Assembly (NCBI RefSeq): GCF_021513235.1
Contig: NZ_CP090976.1
Coordinates: 2,232,001 to 2,296,000 of the forward strand
From: Kaistella sp. 97-N-M2
GTDB lineage: Bacteria; Bacteroidota; Bacteroidia; Flavobacteriales; Weeksellaceae
Reading direction: 5' to 3'
DNA length: 64,000 nucleotides
The position numbers and the translations under genes were made by a program. Below the pieces are notes generated by a model. The model did not search any database. It saw only the letters and a list, made by a program, of their open reading frames with translations, and was not told where the DNA came from. Each line of letters opens with the position of its first letter. Positions within the stretch are counted from its first letter, which is position 1. Shown here piece after piece: positions 9,070-18,185 of this stretch.

Positions 9070-9984
9070 ATGAATAAGATATATAAGGAAGACATTAATA
9101 ATACTAATCCTGTTAAAGTTCTCGTCACCGGCGCAACAGGGCAGGTTGGCGGTAAAACCATCGATTATCTTGTACAGCACAAAGATATAGAAATCGTAGC
9201 CGCGGTCCGTTCCAAAGAAAAGGCGGGGCAGTTTACAGATCGGGGCATTAAAACTGTATTACTTGATTTCGATGACACTAGCACGCATTTACCGGCATTT
9301 GAAGGAATTTACAGTCTTTTTATAGTTACGGGATATACCGTTGATATGTTGCGACAAAGCAAAGTACTGGTAGATAATGCCAAGAAAGCCAATATTAAGC
9401 ATATTGTTCATCTCGGAGCGTGCGGACCCGATGATGCGACTGTAGGACATTGGGTTTGGCATCAATTGGTAGAAAGATACATTGAATGGAGCGGCTTTTC
9501 GTTTACCCATTTGCGGCCGCAGGACTTTATGCAGAATTTATTAAGTTACGGAAACGAGAAGGCGGTCAAAAATGGCGTAATCAATGGCTATGTCGACGAC
9601 GCAACATTATCCTGGGTTGATGTAGAAAATGTTGCGGAAGTTGCCGCGCTGTCGCTGATTAATCCGGAGAAACATAACGGTAAAACCTACCGCTTGAGTT
9701 ACGATGCTTTAAATTTTGCAGAGATTGCGGAGTTAATGACTTCAATTGTGGGGCAACCTTTTCGCTACGAAGCTCTTTCTCCAGAGATCTTTTTGCAAAA
9801 AATGAAAGATGCTGGTGCCGAAATGGCTTACATGAATTGTGTTTACGATCATTGGAAACAGCATGCAAACGGTACCATTCCCGGCTCCACTGATACATTT
9901 GATAATTTTTTCGAAATTACCGGTAAACAACCTACACGGTGGAGTGATTTTATTCAGAAACACCGGGCCGAATTACGTTATTAG
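9070..9984 (+). CDS. NmrA-like NAD(P)-binding oxidoreductase (atypical SDR)
   Basis: A 304-residue soluble Rossmann-fold protein. The dinucleotide-binding loop VTGATGQVGGKTI is at about residues 19-31, followed by a basic segment AAVRSKEKAGQF that would suit NADPH. The body matches the NmrA/azoreductase-like branch of atypical short-chain dehydrogenases (HIVHLGACGPDD, FTHLRPQDFMQNLL, WVDVENVAEVAALSL). Such proteins act as quinone or azo reductases or as redox sensors; the substrate here is unknown. Together with the following membrane-protein gene it forms a forward insert in what is usually an uninterrupted thrS-infC-rpmI-rplT cluster. Confidence 0.8.
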   Translation: MNKIYKEDINNTNPVKVLVTGATGQVGGKTIDYLVQHKDIEIVAAVRSKEKAGQFTDRGIKTVLLDFDDTSTHLPAFEGIYSLFIVTGYTVDMLRQSKVLVDNAKKANIKHIVHLGACGPDDATVGHWVWHQLVERYIEWSGFSFTHLRPQDFMQNLLSYGNEKAVKNGVINGYVDDATLSWVDVENVAEVAALSLINPEKHNGKTYRLSYDALNFAEIAELMTSIVGQPFRYEALSPEIFLQKMKDAGAEMAYMNCVYDHWKQHANGTIPGSTDTFDNFFEITGKQPTRWSDFIQKHRAELRY

Positions 9985-10011
9985 ATTTCAGTGACTATTT
10001 GATTCCCTAAC

Positions 10012-10047
10012 CTGGGCTGCGTGCGGATCGGCCGACGATCCGCTCCT
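10012..10047. repeat. GC-rich hairpin downstream of the NmrA-like gene
   Basis: GCGGATCG (10023-10030) and CGATCCGC (10036-10043) form a perfect 8-bp stem around GCCGA, flanked by CCTG and CAGG that can extend it. There is no strong T-tract directly after it, so it is either a REP-like repeat or a weak terminator. A second small palindrome, CCGTGTAAACACGG, lies near 10155. Nothing else is seen in the gap before 10280. Confidence 0.5.
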
Positions 10048-10279
10048 TCAGGTCTTGTTTCAATTTATCTCTTTTCCTTTACTGTATAGTGCGTTTTTTC
10101 GCAGTTGAACACCATCCTTTAATAAAATCTCACGTGTTTTCCGCTTTTATTTTCCGTGTAAACACGGATGATTTAGGTGCTTAAATGTTTGTGTGCTTTT
10201 GTATTAAATTGGAAATTTATTCACGCATGGGATAACGTTCAGTTATCAAAAGAATTTAACTTCTAATAACGCGGTTATA

Positions 10280-11230
10280 ATGAATCAAACACGAAATTCT
10301 TCACTTCAAAAGTGGATTTTGCTTCTATACTTTGTAACATGTTTTTATTATTTTGGTGTAACTATGATGACTTATTTCGTGAGTTATCCGCAGCTACAGA
10401 AGATTACGAAAAACATTTATAACTATATGCAGCTGTTTAATGAGAAGATGATGCTGTTTTATTATGTTCCTGCCGCATTTATGTTTCTGTCACTTTTGCT
10501 CTTAAACTATTATTGTTCAAAAGTTTTTCGCCGCCCAATCTTATGGTGGTCGCTGGGACTGGGTACGATATCGGTAGCCGCAACTTTTATTCTCGTTCTC
10601 CCTCTTCAACGTGCCTTACCAGCTGCGGGCTTTACACCGCAACTAAGCAACAGTTTACTGATGTACGGAAAGTATTTTCAGCTGGGGCCTGCAGCGCTCC
10701 AGACGGCCATTGCAGTGAGATTGTTGCAGATTTATTTGAAGAAAACAACGAAAAGCCAAATCGCTATCTGGCTTTTTATTGCGGTCTTCAGTTTGTCGAT
10801 GTATTCCTGGGGAACGCTGTACATGGAAAGTTTAGTGGGTTATCCGATGTGGCTTTTGGTTGATCCCACTGAATGGTTAGCCACGCGCGAGTCCGTAGGT
10901 TTAAACATTCCGGCATTTATCTGGGTCTTTCTGATCCCTGTTTATTTACCGCTCATTTTACTACTTTCAATGTTCTGGTTCAGACCGAATGGAGTACGCC
11001 GCTCTTCTGTAGTATTGATGTTTTTGATGTTACTCTGGGTTTTTATCATAACCGCAGTATATTTCGTGCCGGACATTCAGCTGAAACTGGCAGAAGGGTA
11101 CGACGCGAGGCTCATCAAACTTCTAAATAAAACCGACTTTCCACTGCGTGGTATACCGGATTTGGTTTACTTTTTTACAGCCTGTTACATGTTTTTAAGC
11201 ATAGACAAAATAAAAGCAGATTCTCAATAG
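10280..11230 (+). CDS. polytopic membrane protein of unknown function
   Basis: 316 residues with about eight predicted transmembrane helices (roughly residues 12-34, 58-78, 86-108, 136-153, 160-181, 211-235, 243-262, 290-308). No recognised catalytic motif. Charged loops are short. It sits 295 bp after the NmrA-like gene in the same direction and ends opposite the infC terminator. I do not recognise the family; a role linked to the oxidoreductase is only a guess from position. Confidence 0.7.
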   Translation: MNQTRNSSLQKWILLLYFVTCFYYFGVTMMTYFVSYPQLQKITKNIYNYMQLFNEKMMLFYYVPAAFMFLSLLLLNYYCSKVFRRPILWWSLGLGTISVAATFILVLPLQRALPAAGFTPQLSNSLLMYGKYFQLGPAALQTAIAVRLLQIYLKKTTKSQIAIWLFIAVFSLSMYSWGTLYMESLVGYPMWLLVDPTEWLATRESVGLNIPAFIWVFLIPVYLPLILLLSMFWFRPNGVRRSSVVLMFLMLLWVFIITAVYFVPDIQLKLAEGYDARLIKLLNKTDFPLRGIPDLVYFFTACYMFLSIDKIKADSQ

Positions 11231-11281
11231 GCTGGTCTTAAACGAGTAGAGCGTCAATTAAATAAAATATAAACCACAAAA

Positions 11282-11305
11282 AAAGAGACTCCGAAAAGTC
11301 TCTTT
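11282..11305 (-). terminator. intrinsic terminator after infC
   Basis: AAAGAGACT (11282-11290) pairs with AGTCTCTTT (11297-11305). On the reverse strand the stem is followed by a run of seven T. It ends the thrS-infC transcript and so uncouples it from rpmI-rplT. Confidence 0.85.
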
Positions 11306-11333
11306 ACTATTATCAAATTGTAAAAATTTAATT

Positions 11334-11897
11334 TTATTTTGCCGGTTTTTTTGGGCTCATCATCATAATCATCCGTTTGCCTTCTAATTTCGGAAGTTGG
11401 TCAACTTTTCCAACGTGCTCCAGTTCCTGTGCCAATTTAAGAAGAAGGATTTCGCCCTGATCTTTAAAGATGATCGAACGTCCTTTAAAGAAAACATAAG
11501 TTTTCAGTTTCGAACCTTCTTCCAGGAATTTCTCCGCGTGTTTCTTTTTAAAATCGTAATCGTGCTCGTCGGTTTGAGGGCCGAAACGGATCTCCTTCAC
11601 AACTACTTTTACCTGTTTGGCTTTTAGTTCTTTCTGCTTTTTCTTCTGCTCGTAAAGAAACTTTTTATAATCCAGAATTCTGGAAATAAATGGTTCTGCT
11701 TTATCTGAAATAACCACTAAGTCCAATTCCTGATCTTTAGCTATTTCTAGAGCTTTTTCCAGCGGATAAACGCCGGGTTCCACATTATCACCTACCAAAC
11801 GAACTTCTCGTGCACGTATCTTTTGATTGATTTGGTGCAAATCTTCCTGAACTCGTCTCTGTGGACCTCTACCTCTGTAATGAAATTTCTGTGCTAT
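11334..11897 (-). CDS. infC: translation initiation factor IF-3 (probable AUA start)
   Basis: IF-3, which binds the 30S subunit and proofreads initiator tRNA and start codon. Core motifs: [57 protein letters not shown], and the C-terminal MIMMMSP. No ATG precedes the conserved core. The first conventional candidate is a TTG at 11840, but in-frame codons upstream ([19 protein letters not shown]) look like the basic N-terminus expected for flavobacterial IF-3. They begin with ATA at 11897, 26 bp after thrS. A non-canonical start is expected for infC in many bacteria, where IF-3 represses its own mRNA by rejecting such codons. I therefore extend the gene to 11897 (187 residues). Confidence 0.85.
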   Translation of the reverse strand: MAQKFHYRGRGPQRRVQEDLHQINQKIRAREVRLVGDNVEPGVYPLEKALEIAKDQELDLVVISDKAEPFISRILDYKKFLYEQKKKQKELKAKQVKVVVKEIRFGPQTDEHDYDFKKKHAEKFLEEGSKLKTYVFFKGRSIIFKDQGEILLLKLAQELEHVGKVDQLPKLEGKRMIMMMSPKKPAK

Positions 11898-11923
11898 GGT
11901 TTTAAATTTTAATTGGTTATATT

Positions 11924-13849
11924 CTAATTGGTAATTTTTACTTCTTTTTTGAAGTAATTAATGAAGTCTTCTACACTCATTTCGCCTAAATCGCCTTCGC
12001 CTCTTCTTCTTACAGAAATAGTGCCATTTAATTCTTCATTTTCTCCGACGATGAGCATAAATGGTAGTTTATTGATTTCCGCATCGCGAATTTTTCTACC
12101 TGTTTTTTCGTTTCTTTCGTCAACTATGCCACAAATATCGTGATTTTCCAGCAACTGTGAAACTTTTTTTGCATAATCCAAATATTTTTCGCTGATCGGT
12201 AAGATGGTGAACTGGTCTGGCGCTAACCATAAGGGGAAGTCGCCGGCCGTATTTTCTAAAAGAATCGCGATAAAGCGTTCCATGGATCCGAAAGGCGCAC
12301 GGTGAATCATCACAGGTCGGTGTTTCTCCCCATCGCTTCCCGTATACCAAAGATCGAATCTTTCCGGTAAATTGTAATCAACCTGGATGGTTCCCAATTG
12401 CCATTTTCGGCCTAGAGCGTCTTTGACCATAAAATCCAATTTTGGGCCGTAGAAAGCAGCTTCCCCTGTTTCGATCACGTAATTTAACCCTTTCTTTTGA
12501 GCAGCCTGAACAATTGCATCCTCCGCTTTTTTCCAGTTTTCATCGCTGCCGATATATTTTTCTTTATTGTCCGGATCTCTTAACGAAACCTGCGTTACAA
12601 AATCTTCGAATCCTAAGGATTTGAAAACATACAGCGTCAAATCGATTACGTTTTCAAATTCAGCCATCAATTGATCCGGTGTACAAAAAATGTGCGCGTC
12701 ATCCTGCGTAAAGCCACGCACCCGGGTTAAGCCATGCAGTTCGCCCGACTGTTCGTACCGGTAAACGGTGCCAAATTCTGCGAAACGTTTGGGCAAATCA
12801 CGGTAAGACCATTGGCCTACTTTGTAAATTTCACAGTGGTGCGGGCAGTTCATAGGTTTCAACATAAACTCTTCGCCTTCGTTCGGCGTTTTGATGGGTT
12901 GAAAACTGTCGGCGCCATATTTATCCCAGTGGCCGGATGTTACATACAATTCTTTAGAGCCGATGTGCGGTGTCATCACAAATTCGTAGCCGGATTTTTT
13001 CTGCGCCTCGGAAAGGAAATTTTCCAGTTTTTTTCTTAAAGCGGTGCCTTTTGGTAACCATAATGGTAAACCGGCGCCCACTTTTTCGGAGAATGCATAG
13101 ATTCCCAGTTCGCGACCGAGTTTTCTGTGGTCGCGGCGTTTGGCTTCCTCCAGAAGTTCCAGGTATTCTGTGAGATCTTTTTGTTTCGGGAAAGAGATCG
13201 CATAAACTCTGGTGAGTTGTTTGTTTTTCTCGTCGCCGCGCCAATAAGCGCCGGCGGCGTTTAATATTTTTACGGCTTTTACAATTCCGGTGGCGGGGAT
13301 ATGACCGCCGCGACATAAATCTGTAAAGTTTTCGTGGGTGCAGAAGGTAATTTCACCATCGTTAAGATTGGTGATCAGTTCCGTTTTATAGGGATTGTCG
13401 GCGTATTCTTTTAAAGCATCGGCTTTCGCAACCGGATAAATACTGAAGGTTGAATTTTTCTTTGCATTCTCCAGCATTTTCTTTTCGATTTTCTCGAAAT
13501 CTTTCTCTGAAAGAACCTCCTCGCCAAAATCTACATCATAGTAGAAACCTTGCTCAATTGCCGGTCCGATGGTTAATTTCGCGTTCGGATAAAATTCCAT
13601 AATGGCCTGCGCCAAAAGGTGAGCAGAGGAGTGCCAGAAGGCTTTTTTGCCCAAATCATCATTCCACGTGAGAAGCTGAACCGTAGAATCTGTCGTGATC
13701 GGGGTGGTATTTTCAACCTGCGTTCCGTTAACCAAGGCGGAAATAACATTTCTTGCCAGACCTTCGCTGATTGATTTTGCGACTTCGAGCGGGGTTACCG
13801 CGCTTTCAAATTCTTTGATGCTTCCATCGGGAAGTGTAATTTTTATCAT
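11924..13849 (-). CDS. thrS: threonyl-tRNA synthetase
   Basis: Class II aminoacyl-tRNA synthetase of 641 residues. Domain order: TGS (about 1-60, starts [16 protein letters not shown]), editing domain with [10 protein letters not shown] and the zinc-site-like CRGGHIP, catalytic core with motif 2 ([20 protein letters not shown]), zinc ligands in KPMNCPHHC, motif 3 ([18 protein letters not shown]), and the anticodon-binding domain at the C-terminus. It lies directly upstream of infC, the usual arrangement. Confidence 0.98.
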   Translation of the reverse strand: MIKITLPDGSIKEFESAVTPLEVAKSISEGLARNVISALVNGTQVENTTPITTDSTVQLLTWNDDLGKKAFWHSSAHLLAQAIMEFYPNAKLTIGPAIEQGFYYDVDFGEEVLSEKDFEKIEKKMLENAKKNSTFSIYPVAKADALKEYADNPYKTELITNLNDGEITFCTHENFTDLCRGGHIPATGIVKAVKILNAAGAYWRGDEKNKQLTRVYAISFPKQKDLTEYLELLEEAKRRDHRKLGRELGIYAFSEKVGAGLPLWLPKGTALRKKLENFLSEAQKKSGYEFVMTPHIGSKELYVTSGHWDKYGADSFQPIKTPNEGEEFMLKPMNCPHHCEIYKVGQWSYRDLPKRFAEFGTVYRYEQSGELHGLTRVRGFTQDDAHIFCTPDQLMAEFENVIDLTLYVFKSLGFEDFVTQVSLRDPDNKEKYIGSDENWKKAEDAIVQAAQKKGLNYVIETGEAAFYGPKLDFMVKDALGRKWQLGTIQVDYNLPERFDLWYTGSDGEKHRPVMIHRAPFGSMERFIAILLENTAGDFPLWLAPDQFTILPISEKYLDYAKKVSQLLENHDICGIVDERNEKTGRKIRDAEINKLPFMLIVGENEELNGTISVRRRGEGDLGEMSVEDFINYFKKEVKITN

Positions 13850-13990
13850 TTTGAACGGGAAATTTTAAGTTGCGAAAATACGGATTTTCTTGTAAAGTAT
13901 GTTTTAGTTTGCGGGTTTTTCTGAAAAAGAAGAATCCGTTTTCTATGTTTCATCGGTCTTGCATCGTCTTTCGTCGCTGCGGAGAAGAAC

Positions 13991-14107
13991 AGACCGAGGT
14001 TATAGCCGGGATTGTAGTGGAAATCCTGCCATTGCACGGCGAAAACCTCCGCGCAGAACTGACTGTTCTTTGCAATGGCAGATTGGAACGGAAAGCGCGA
14101 CGCATCT
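13991..14107. repeat. long hairpin-forming intergenic repeat
   Basis: In the 349-bp gap upstream of thrS, CTGCCATTGCA (14026-14036) and TGCAATGGCAG (14071-14081) are perfect inverted repeats, with a nested hairpin AGAAC/GTTCT inside the loop. Each arm is flanked by a related 14-mer: GATTGTAGTGGAAA (14010-14023) and GATTGGAACGGAAA (14081-14094). The layout resembles dispersed palindromic repeats common in flavobacterial genomes. Frames that run through it are not convincing as genes. Confidence 0.65.
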
Positions 14108-14142
14108 TCGAAAGAAAAACAAATGGTAATGCTTCAAATAAA

Positions 14143-14176
14143 AAAAACCGATCTCATAGAATTGAAATCGGTTTTT
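14143..14176 (-). terminator. intrinsic terminator after the stress-protein-like gene
   Basis: AAAAACCGAT (14143-14152) pairs with ATCGGTTTTT (14167-14176); the reverse strand has a seven-T run after the stem. It lies 23 bp beyond the stop of the gene at 14199. Confidence 0.85.
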
Positions 14177-14198
14177 GGGGAAAAATTTAGAATGATTT

Positions 14199-14726
14199 TT
14201 AGAACGTATCATTCGACGCTTGAGAATCCATATCCGAATCCATACCTTCAGGCCTCATATTGTATGTTCTGTTTTCATTTGTAAAATAAAGATTGTTCTT
14301 GGCTTTATTGATGATTCTTGCGCGTTCGTCTGCGCTAAGATCTGTGGTTGTGCTGGTGGAATGGTTATTTCCGTACCGATCTTTTGTGAAATCATTTACA
14401 TTAATCGCTCCCTGATCATTCATTATAGATCTCGCTTTTTCAGCGCGCTCCAGATCGTCGGTATAAACGGTAACCATATTGCTTTTGGAACCTGCGTAAC
14501 TGTACTTTTTCTTTTCATGTTCGTCTTCGCCGAAAAGCCAGTTCCAAAAACCGGTGGTTTTTTCGTCTTCTTCGTAATCGTAATTTTTGGAATCGCCAAT
14601 ATTTCCGGTTGTGCTGTAGCGGGAAACGTTGTAATCTTCTTTGGCAAAACCTGCACTATCTAATTTATCTGATGCTTTATCTGCATCTTCGTTTGTTGGG
14701 AACATTCCCACAATGGTGTAAGACAT
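14199..14726 (-). CDS. general-stress-protein-like protein (GSP17M/YflT-type N-terminal domain)
   Basis: 175-residue soluble protein. The first ~45 residues (SYTIVGMFPTNEDADKASDK, then LDSAGFAKEDYNVS) resemble the domain of Bacillus general stress protein 17M, where a paired beta-alpha unit senses or binds an unknown ligand. The middle is acidic and charged (DYEEDEKTTGFWNWLFGEDE) and a second copy-like stretch (MVTVYTDDLERAEKARSIMN) follows, suggesting two weakly similar ferredoxin-like units. It is a single-gene unit with its own terminator. The function is unknown. Confidence 0.65.
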   Translation of the reverse strand: MSYTIVGMFPTNEDADKASDKLDSAGFAKEDYNVSRYSTTGNIGDSKNYDYEEDEKTTGFWNWLFGEDEHEKKKYSYAGSKSNMVTVYTDDLERAEKARSIMNDQGAINVNDFTKDRYGNNHSTSTTTDLSADERARIINKAKNNLYFTNENRTYNMRPEGMDSDMDSQASNDTF

Positions 14727-14904
14727 AATTTTAAAATTTTAATGTTAATAAGTCGTGATTTGGTGTTTCACCTACCATCAAAAACTGTGACAAATAAGCC
14801 TTATTACTATTTCGTCAAAAATATTTTAACAGAGATTAAGGTTAATTGGGCGGGTTTAACGGTTTCTTAAGATTTCGTTTTGATACGATAGGAAAAAGTG
14901 AAAA

Positions 14905-15096
14905 TTAATTTTCCGCATTTTTTTCGGTGTTGTCCGTCTTTCCTTCGTTATGAAGTTTAGATGTTTTCTTTATTTCCTTGTGCGCGGTGTCGCCGGAATT
15001 TATTTTTTCCGTGGAGGCCGGAATATTGGGAAAATCCTGATTTTGTTTTTTAACGTCGGATTTTTCGGTCTTTTTTTGGTCGTTGTCGTGGGCCAT
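14905..15096 (-). CDS. small, highly charged protein of unknown function
   Basis: 63 residues, very rich in Lys, Asp, Glu, Asn and Thr and almost without large hydrophobic residues, so probably disordered. It begins MAHDNDQKKTEKSDVKKQ. It lies between two well-defined reverse-strand genes and has a good ATG. Small proteins of this composition are often stress-related in Bacteroidota, but nothing in the sequence proves a role. Confidence 0.55.
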   Translation of the reverse strand: MAHDNDQKKTEKSDVKKQNQDFPNIPASTEKINSGDTAHKEIKKTSKLHNEGKTDNTEKNAEN

Positions 15097-15210
15097 AATT
15101 TAATTTTTTAGGGTGATTAAAAACTTGTGGTTTTGAGTTTCGAATAAAGTACGTCAAAGCCTTTGCCAAAAAGTACATTTTGGATCTAATGAAAAAGAAT
15201 TACATAAAAA

Positions 15211-15237
15211 GTCGCCCTCAAAATATGTAAGGGCGAC
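15211..15237 (-). terminator. intrinsic terminator after the M4 peptidase gene
   Basis: GTCGCCCT (15211-15218) pairs with AGGGCGAC (15230-15237); on the reverse strand a five-T run follows. Confidence 0.85.
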
Positions 15238-15263
15238 TCGATTTTACTTTAAAGATTTAACAT

Positions 15264-18014
15264 TTATTTTTTGAGGAACTTGTTCGTTGTTTTTGTACCA
15301 TTTTTATCCGTAAGTTCAATTATATAAGTGCCCGTATTTAATTTCTGTGCATTTATTTTTTTATCGGCAGAACTTCCGTTACCGACCATCTGGCCCGTTA
15401 CGCTAAAGATTTTGTAGGAAAATTCTCCGCTTTCTTTACTTTGAATGGTAATCACATCTTTAACCGGATTTGGGTACAGCGCTGTAGCCAAAGTTGTTAA
15501 ATTGGAAACGCCAAGATCTTTATCTTTTACATTCAGGGTGTAGTCTTCAACCTGTCCGTAAGTGAAGGTTCCACAAGCAGCTGGTACAGCATTGTAGCGA
15601 AGGATCACCCGCATTCTTACCGATCCGAGGACTGGTGCAGAGGCCGGGACAACAATCGATCCTGTGACCGGAGTGGTTGTGGATGCTGCTTTCGTGAAGG
15701 CAGTTTCGTCTGCATCGGAGAAATCGCCGTCGTTATTCCAGTCGATAAAGACACCGTATCCTTCCGGATAGCTTGTTCCGCCCCATTGCGGTGTTATCGT
15801 AATGGTATAGGTGGATTCTTTTTTAACATCTGTACTTAGGTAAGAAAAGTCCTCATAGCCTGCAAGACCTGTGCTTTCGTTATCGATAGTGCCGAACTGA
15901 ACACGTTTAATCCGTTCATCTGCCGTATTGGTCGCAGTCGCAACGCAGTAAGTTGGTTGGTCCAGCGTGGTTACCGTAACGGTATTACTTTGCGCGGAAA
16001 CATTTTCGTACGGATCAACCGCTTTCACGTAAAAGCTGTACGTGGTAACTGTTGAAAGACCGGTTACAATATAACTGGTAACATTACCGGCGACGGTAGT
16101 TACCTGCGTTCCGTTTTTATAGATGATGTACCGGTCGATTCCGTTTTCGTCGGTCGAGGCATTCCATGTTAATTTGGTTTGTGTGCCTGTGGTGTTGGTG
16201 GCTGCTAAATTCGTAGGTGTTGTTGGCAGCACGACGTCCGGCGTGGAAAGATATTTAACACCAACCCCAACGGCGTAAAACGCATCCTGCGTGGCGATGG
16301 CTTCGGGAGAATCAACTCCGTAAAGATCTTTTGCCGCCTGAATTCCAAAGTCCCGGGCGTTTTTATAATTGGAGGTAGGGGTTAGATAATTTGTTTCCAA
16401 ACGATAAGCAATGCGCTGTGCTTTTTCGATTGTGATACCGGTTACACTGTAGTTGCTGCCAATATCGTTGGTTCCCGTTTTCCCTACGGAAAGGATATAG
16501 AACCAATGATTTAATACGCCGCTGTTGTAATGAACGCCGCAATAATCATTGGTGGTTTGGCCCGGTGTAATGCAACCTTCTTCTATGGTGGCCGGTTTCC
16601 AGTTAATGCCATGATAAGTATCGGGTTGAGGGGACAGCCCAGATTTTGGATTGCTCATAGAGCGCAGATACATTGGAGCTATTTTGGTTATTTCTTCGCC
16701 GATAAGCCAGGTTTGCTTTGTTGGTGCATATTTGTATTCCGCTGCTGCGCCCCAAATATCAGAAAAACCTTCATTTAGAGCACCGGACTCCCGGCTATAA
16801 AGCAACTGTGCAGAAGTGGAACATACGCCATGTCCCAGTTCATGGGCCGTCACATCATAAGCCGTTAACGGTTTAAAAGTGGACGCGCCGTCGCCGTAGA
16901 TCATTTCAGAGCCGGTCCAGCCTGCATTTTCGTAAGCGTTTCCGTAATGAACGTAACTTTTTAAAAGGGTTCCGAGACCATCAAAACTGTTTCTTCCGAA
17001 GGTGGTAAAAAAGTAGTCGTATGTGTTTTCTACGCCTAAATGTGCATCTAAAGCTGCGTTGTCGAAGGCCGCATTGTCAAATTCGGCCGCCGTCCAATTG
17101 TTGTCGTTGTCCTGAAAATCAACGCCGGAACCCAGACTTTGACTTTTTTTCAGATTGTAAGTTCTAATGCCGGATCCACGCGTGGTATCGTGCAAAATAT
17201 ATTTATCTGGAGCCGCCAAGGTGGTTTCGATATTTTGAGTTCCGCTGTACCTTGTGTCTGCACTTCCCAATACCAGAGCTGGATAATTTTTAGATGCAGT
17301 TTCAATAGGTTCTACGAAAATAGGAGTGTTTTGGGCTTTTTTAACTTCCTTATCTGCATGTTTCATAATTGGGTCAATTGCCACAATTCTTCCGGTTACA
17401 GCGTCCACATAAATGTAATCTCTGCTGATAGGAGTGGCCGCATAGATGTCGAATTTGTAGGCGAGGATTAAACTGTAGCTTCCATCGGCCTGGTTAACAG
17501 GCACATAAAGTAATTCACCACTTGGTTTTTTATAATCGTTGTGTGCGGTGTAATCGGTATCTTGCCACATGTATTTTTGCGCACCCACACTTTTCACGGC
17601 TTCATTAAACGCCGCTGTTTCAGATATAGCGGGACGGGAGTCGGCCGGAACATATTGAAATATCTCGCCATTCATGCTGAGTAAATTGCCGCTTTGATAG
17701 TGCAAATGATAGATCCCGCCTTCTACCTTAATATCTTTAAAATAAAATTGATATTTCTCGTCCACAAATTTGCCTGTAAAATCTTTCTCTGTTTTGATAA
17801 GTTTTAACTGCTCATCTTTAGAAAGTTTTAAAACCTCTTTGAATAAGGTATTTGTAGAGGAAGAATTTAGGCCCGAATTTGCTTTAAAAACCACCAAACT
17901 GATTCCCCCGTTGGGATTTGTGACCTTTTTTGAAACGAATTCCTGCGCTGATAACGAATCGGTAAAACCAAGCAGAAGTCCCAGCACACCGAGCATGAGT
18001 AATTGTTTTTTCAT
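15264..18014 (-). CDS. secreted M4 (thermolysin-like) metallopeptidase with FN3, GEVED and T9SS sorting domains
   Basis: 916 residues. Order: signal peptide (1-23), FTP/PepSY-type propeptide (about 45-210), M4 catalytic domain (about 250-590) with HELGH at 391-395, third zinc ligand Glu415 in ALNEGFSD and the thermolysin-type His495 in GVHYNSGVLNHW, a fibronectin type III domain (about 600-690), a GEVED domain (about 740-830, FIDWNNDGDFSDADE, YGQVEDYTLNV) and a T9SS sorting domain (ALYPNPVKDVITI ... NTGTYIIELTD ... KFLKK). It should be exported through T9SS and matured by removal of the propeptide. It is one of five T9SS-type proteins, or remnants of them, in 26 kb. Confidence 0.94.
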   Translation of the reverse strand: MKKQLLMLGVLGLLLGFTDSLSAQEFVSKKVTNPNGGISLVVFKANSGLNSSSTNTLFKEVLKLSKDEQLKLIKTEKDFTGKFVDEKYQFYFKDIKVEGGIYHLHYQSGNLLSMNGEIFQYVPADSRPAISETAAFNEAVKSVGAQKYMWQDTDYTAHNDYKKPSGELLYVPVNQADGSYSLILAYKFDIYAATPISRDYIYVDAVTGRIVAIDPIMKHADKEVKKAQNTPIFVEPIETASKNYPALVLGSADTRYSGTQNIETTLAAPDKYILHDTTRGSGIRTYNLKKSQSLGSGVDFQDNDNNWTAAEFDNAAFDNAALDAHLGVENTYDYFFTTFGRNSFDGLGTLLKSYVHYGNAYENAGWTGSEMIYGDGASTFKPLTAYDVTAHELGHGVCSTSAQLLYSRESGALNEGFSDIWGAAAEYKYAPTKQTWLIGEEITKIAPMYLRSMSNPKSGLSPQPDTYHGINWKPATIEEGCITPGQTTNDYCGVHYNSGVLNHWFYILSVGKTGTNDIGSNYSVTGITIEKAQRIAYRLETNYLTPTSNYKNARDFGIQAAKDLYGVDSPEAIATQDAFYAVGVGVKYLSTPDVVLPTTPTNLAATNTTGTQTKLTWNASTDENGIDRYIIYKNGTQVTTVAGNVTSYIVTGLSTVTTYSFYVKAVDPYENVSAQSNTVTVTTLDQPTYCVATATNTADERIKRVQFGTIDNESTGLAGYEDFSYLSTDVKKESTYTITITPQWGGTSYPEGYGVFIDWNNDGDFSDADETAFTKAASTTTPVTGSIVVPASAPVLGSVRMRVILRYNAVPAACGTFTYGQVEDYTLNVKDKDLGVSNLTTLATALYPNPVKDVITIQSKESGEFSYKIFSVTGQMVGNGSSADKKINAQKLNTGTYIIELTDKNGTKTTNKFLKK

Positions 18015-18185
18015 AATTATTATATTAATTTGTTGTAAAAATAATAATTATTTTTCTGTTTGGTTGCAAGAAAAGTGGATTAATTTGAAGATAGTTTAAA
18101 TTGGCGCAATATCTAATCTTTCGCCGAATTCTCATCCATTAAAAAGGTATATTTAGAGTACAAAGTGAATGCAAACCGAAATGAA

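Noticed and set aside
13870-14190. Forward 106-codon frame upstream of thrS
   Set aside because: It crosses the long hairpin repeat and a terminator, and its residues are not protein-like.
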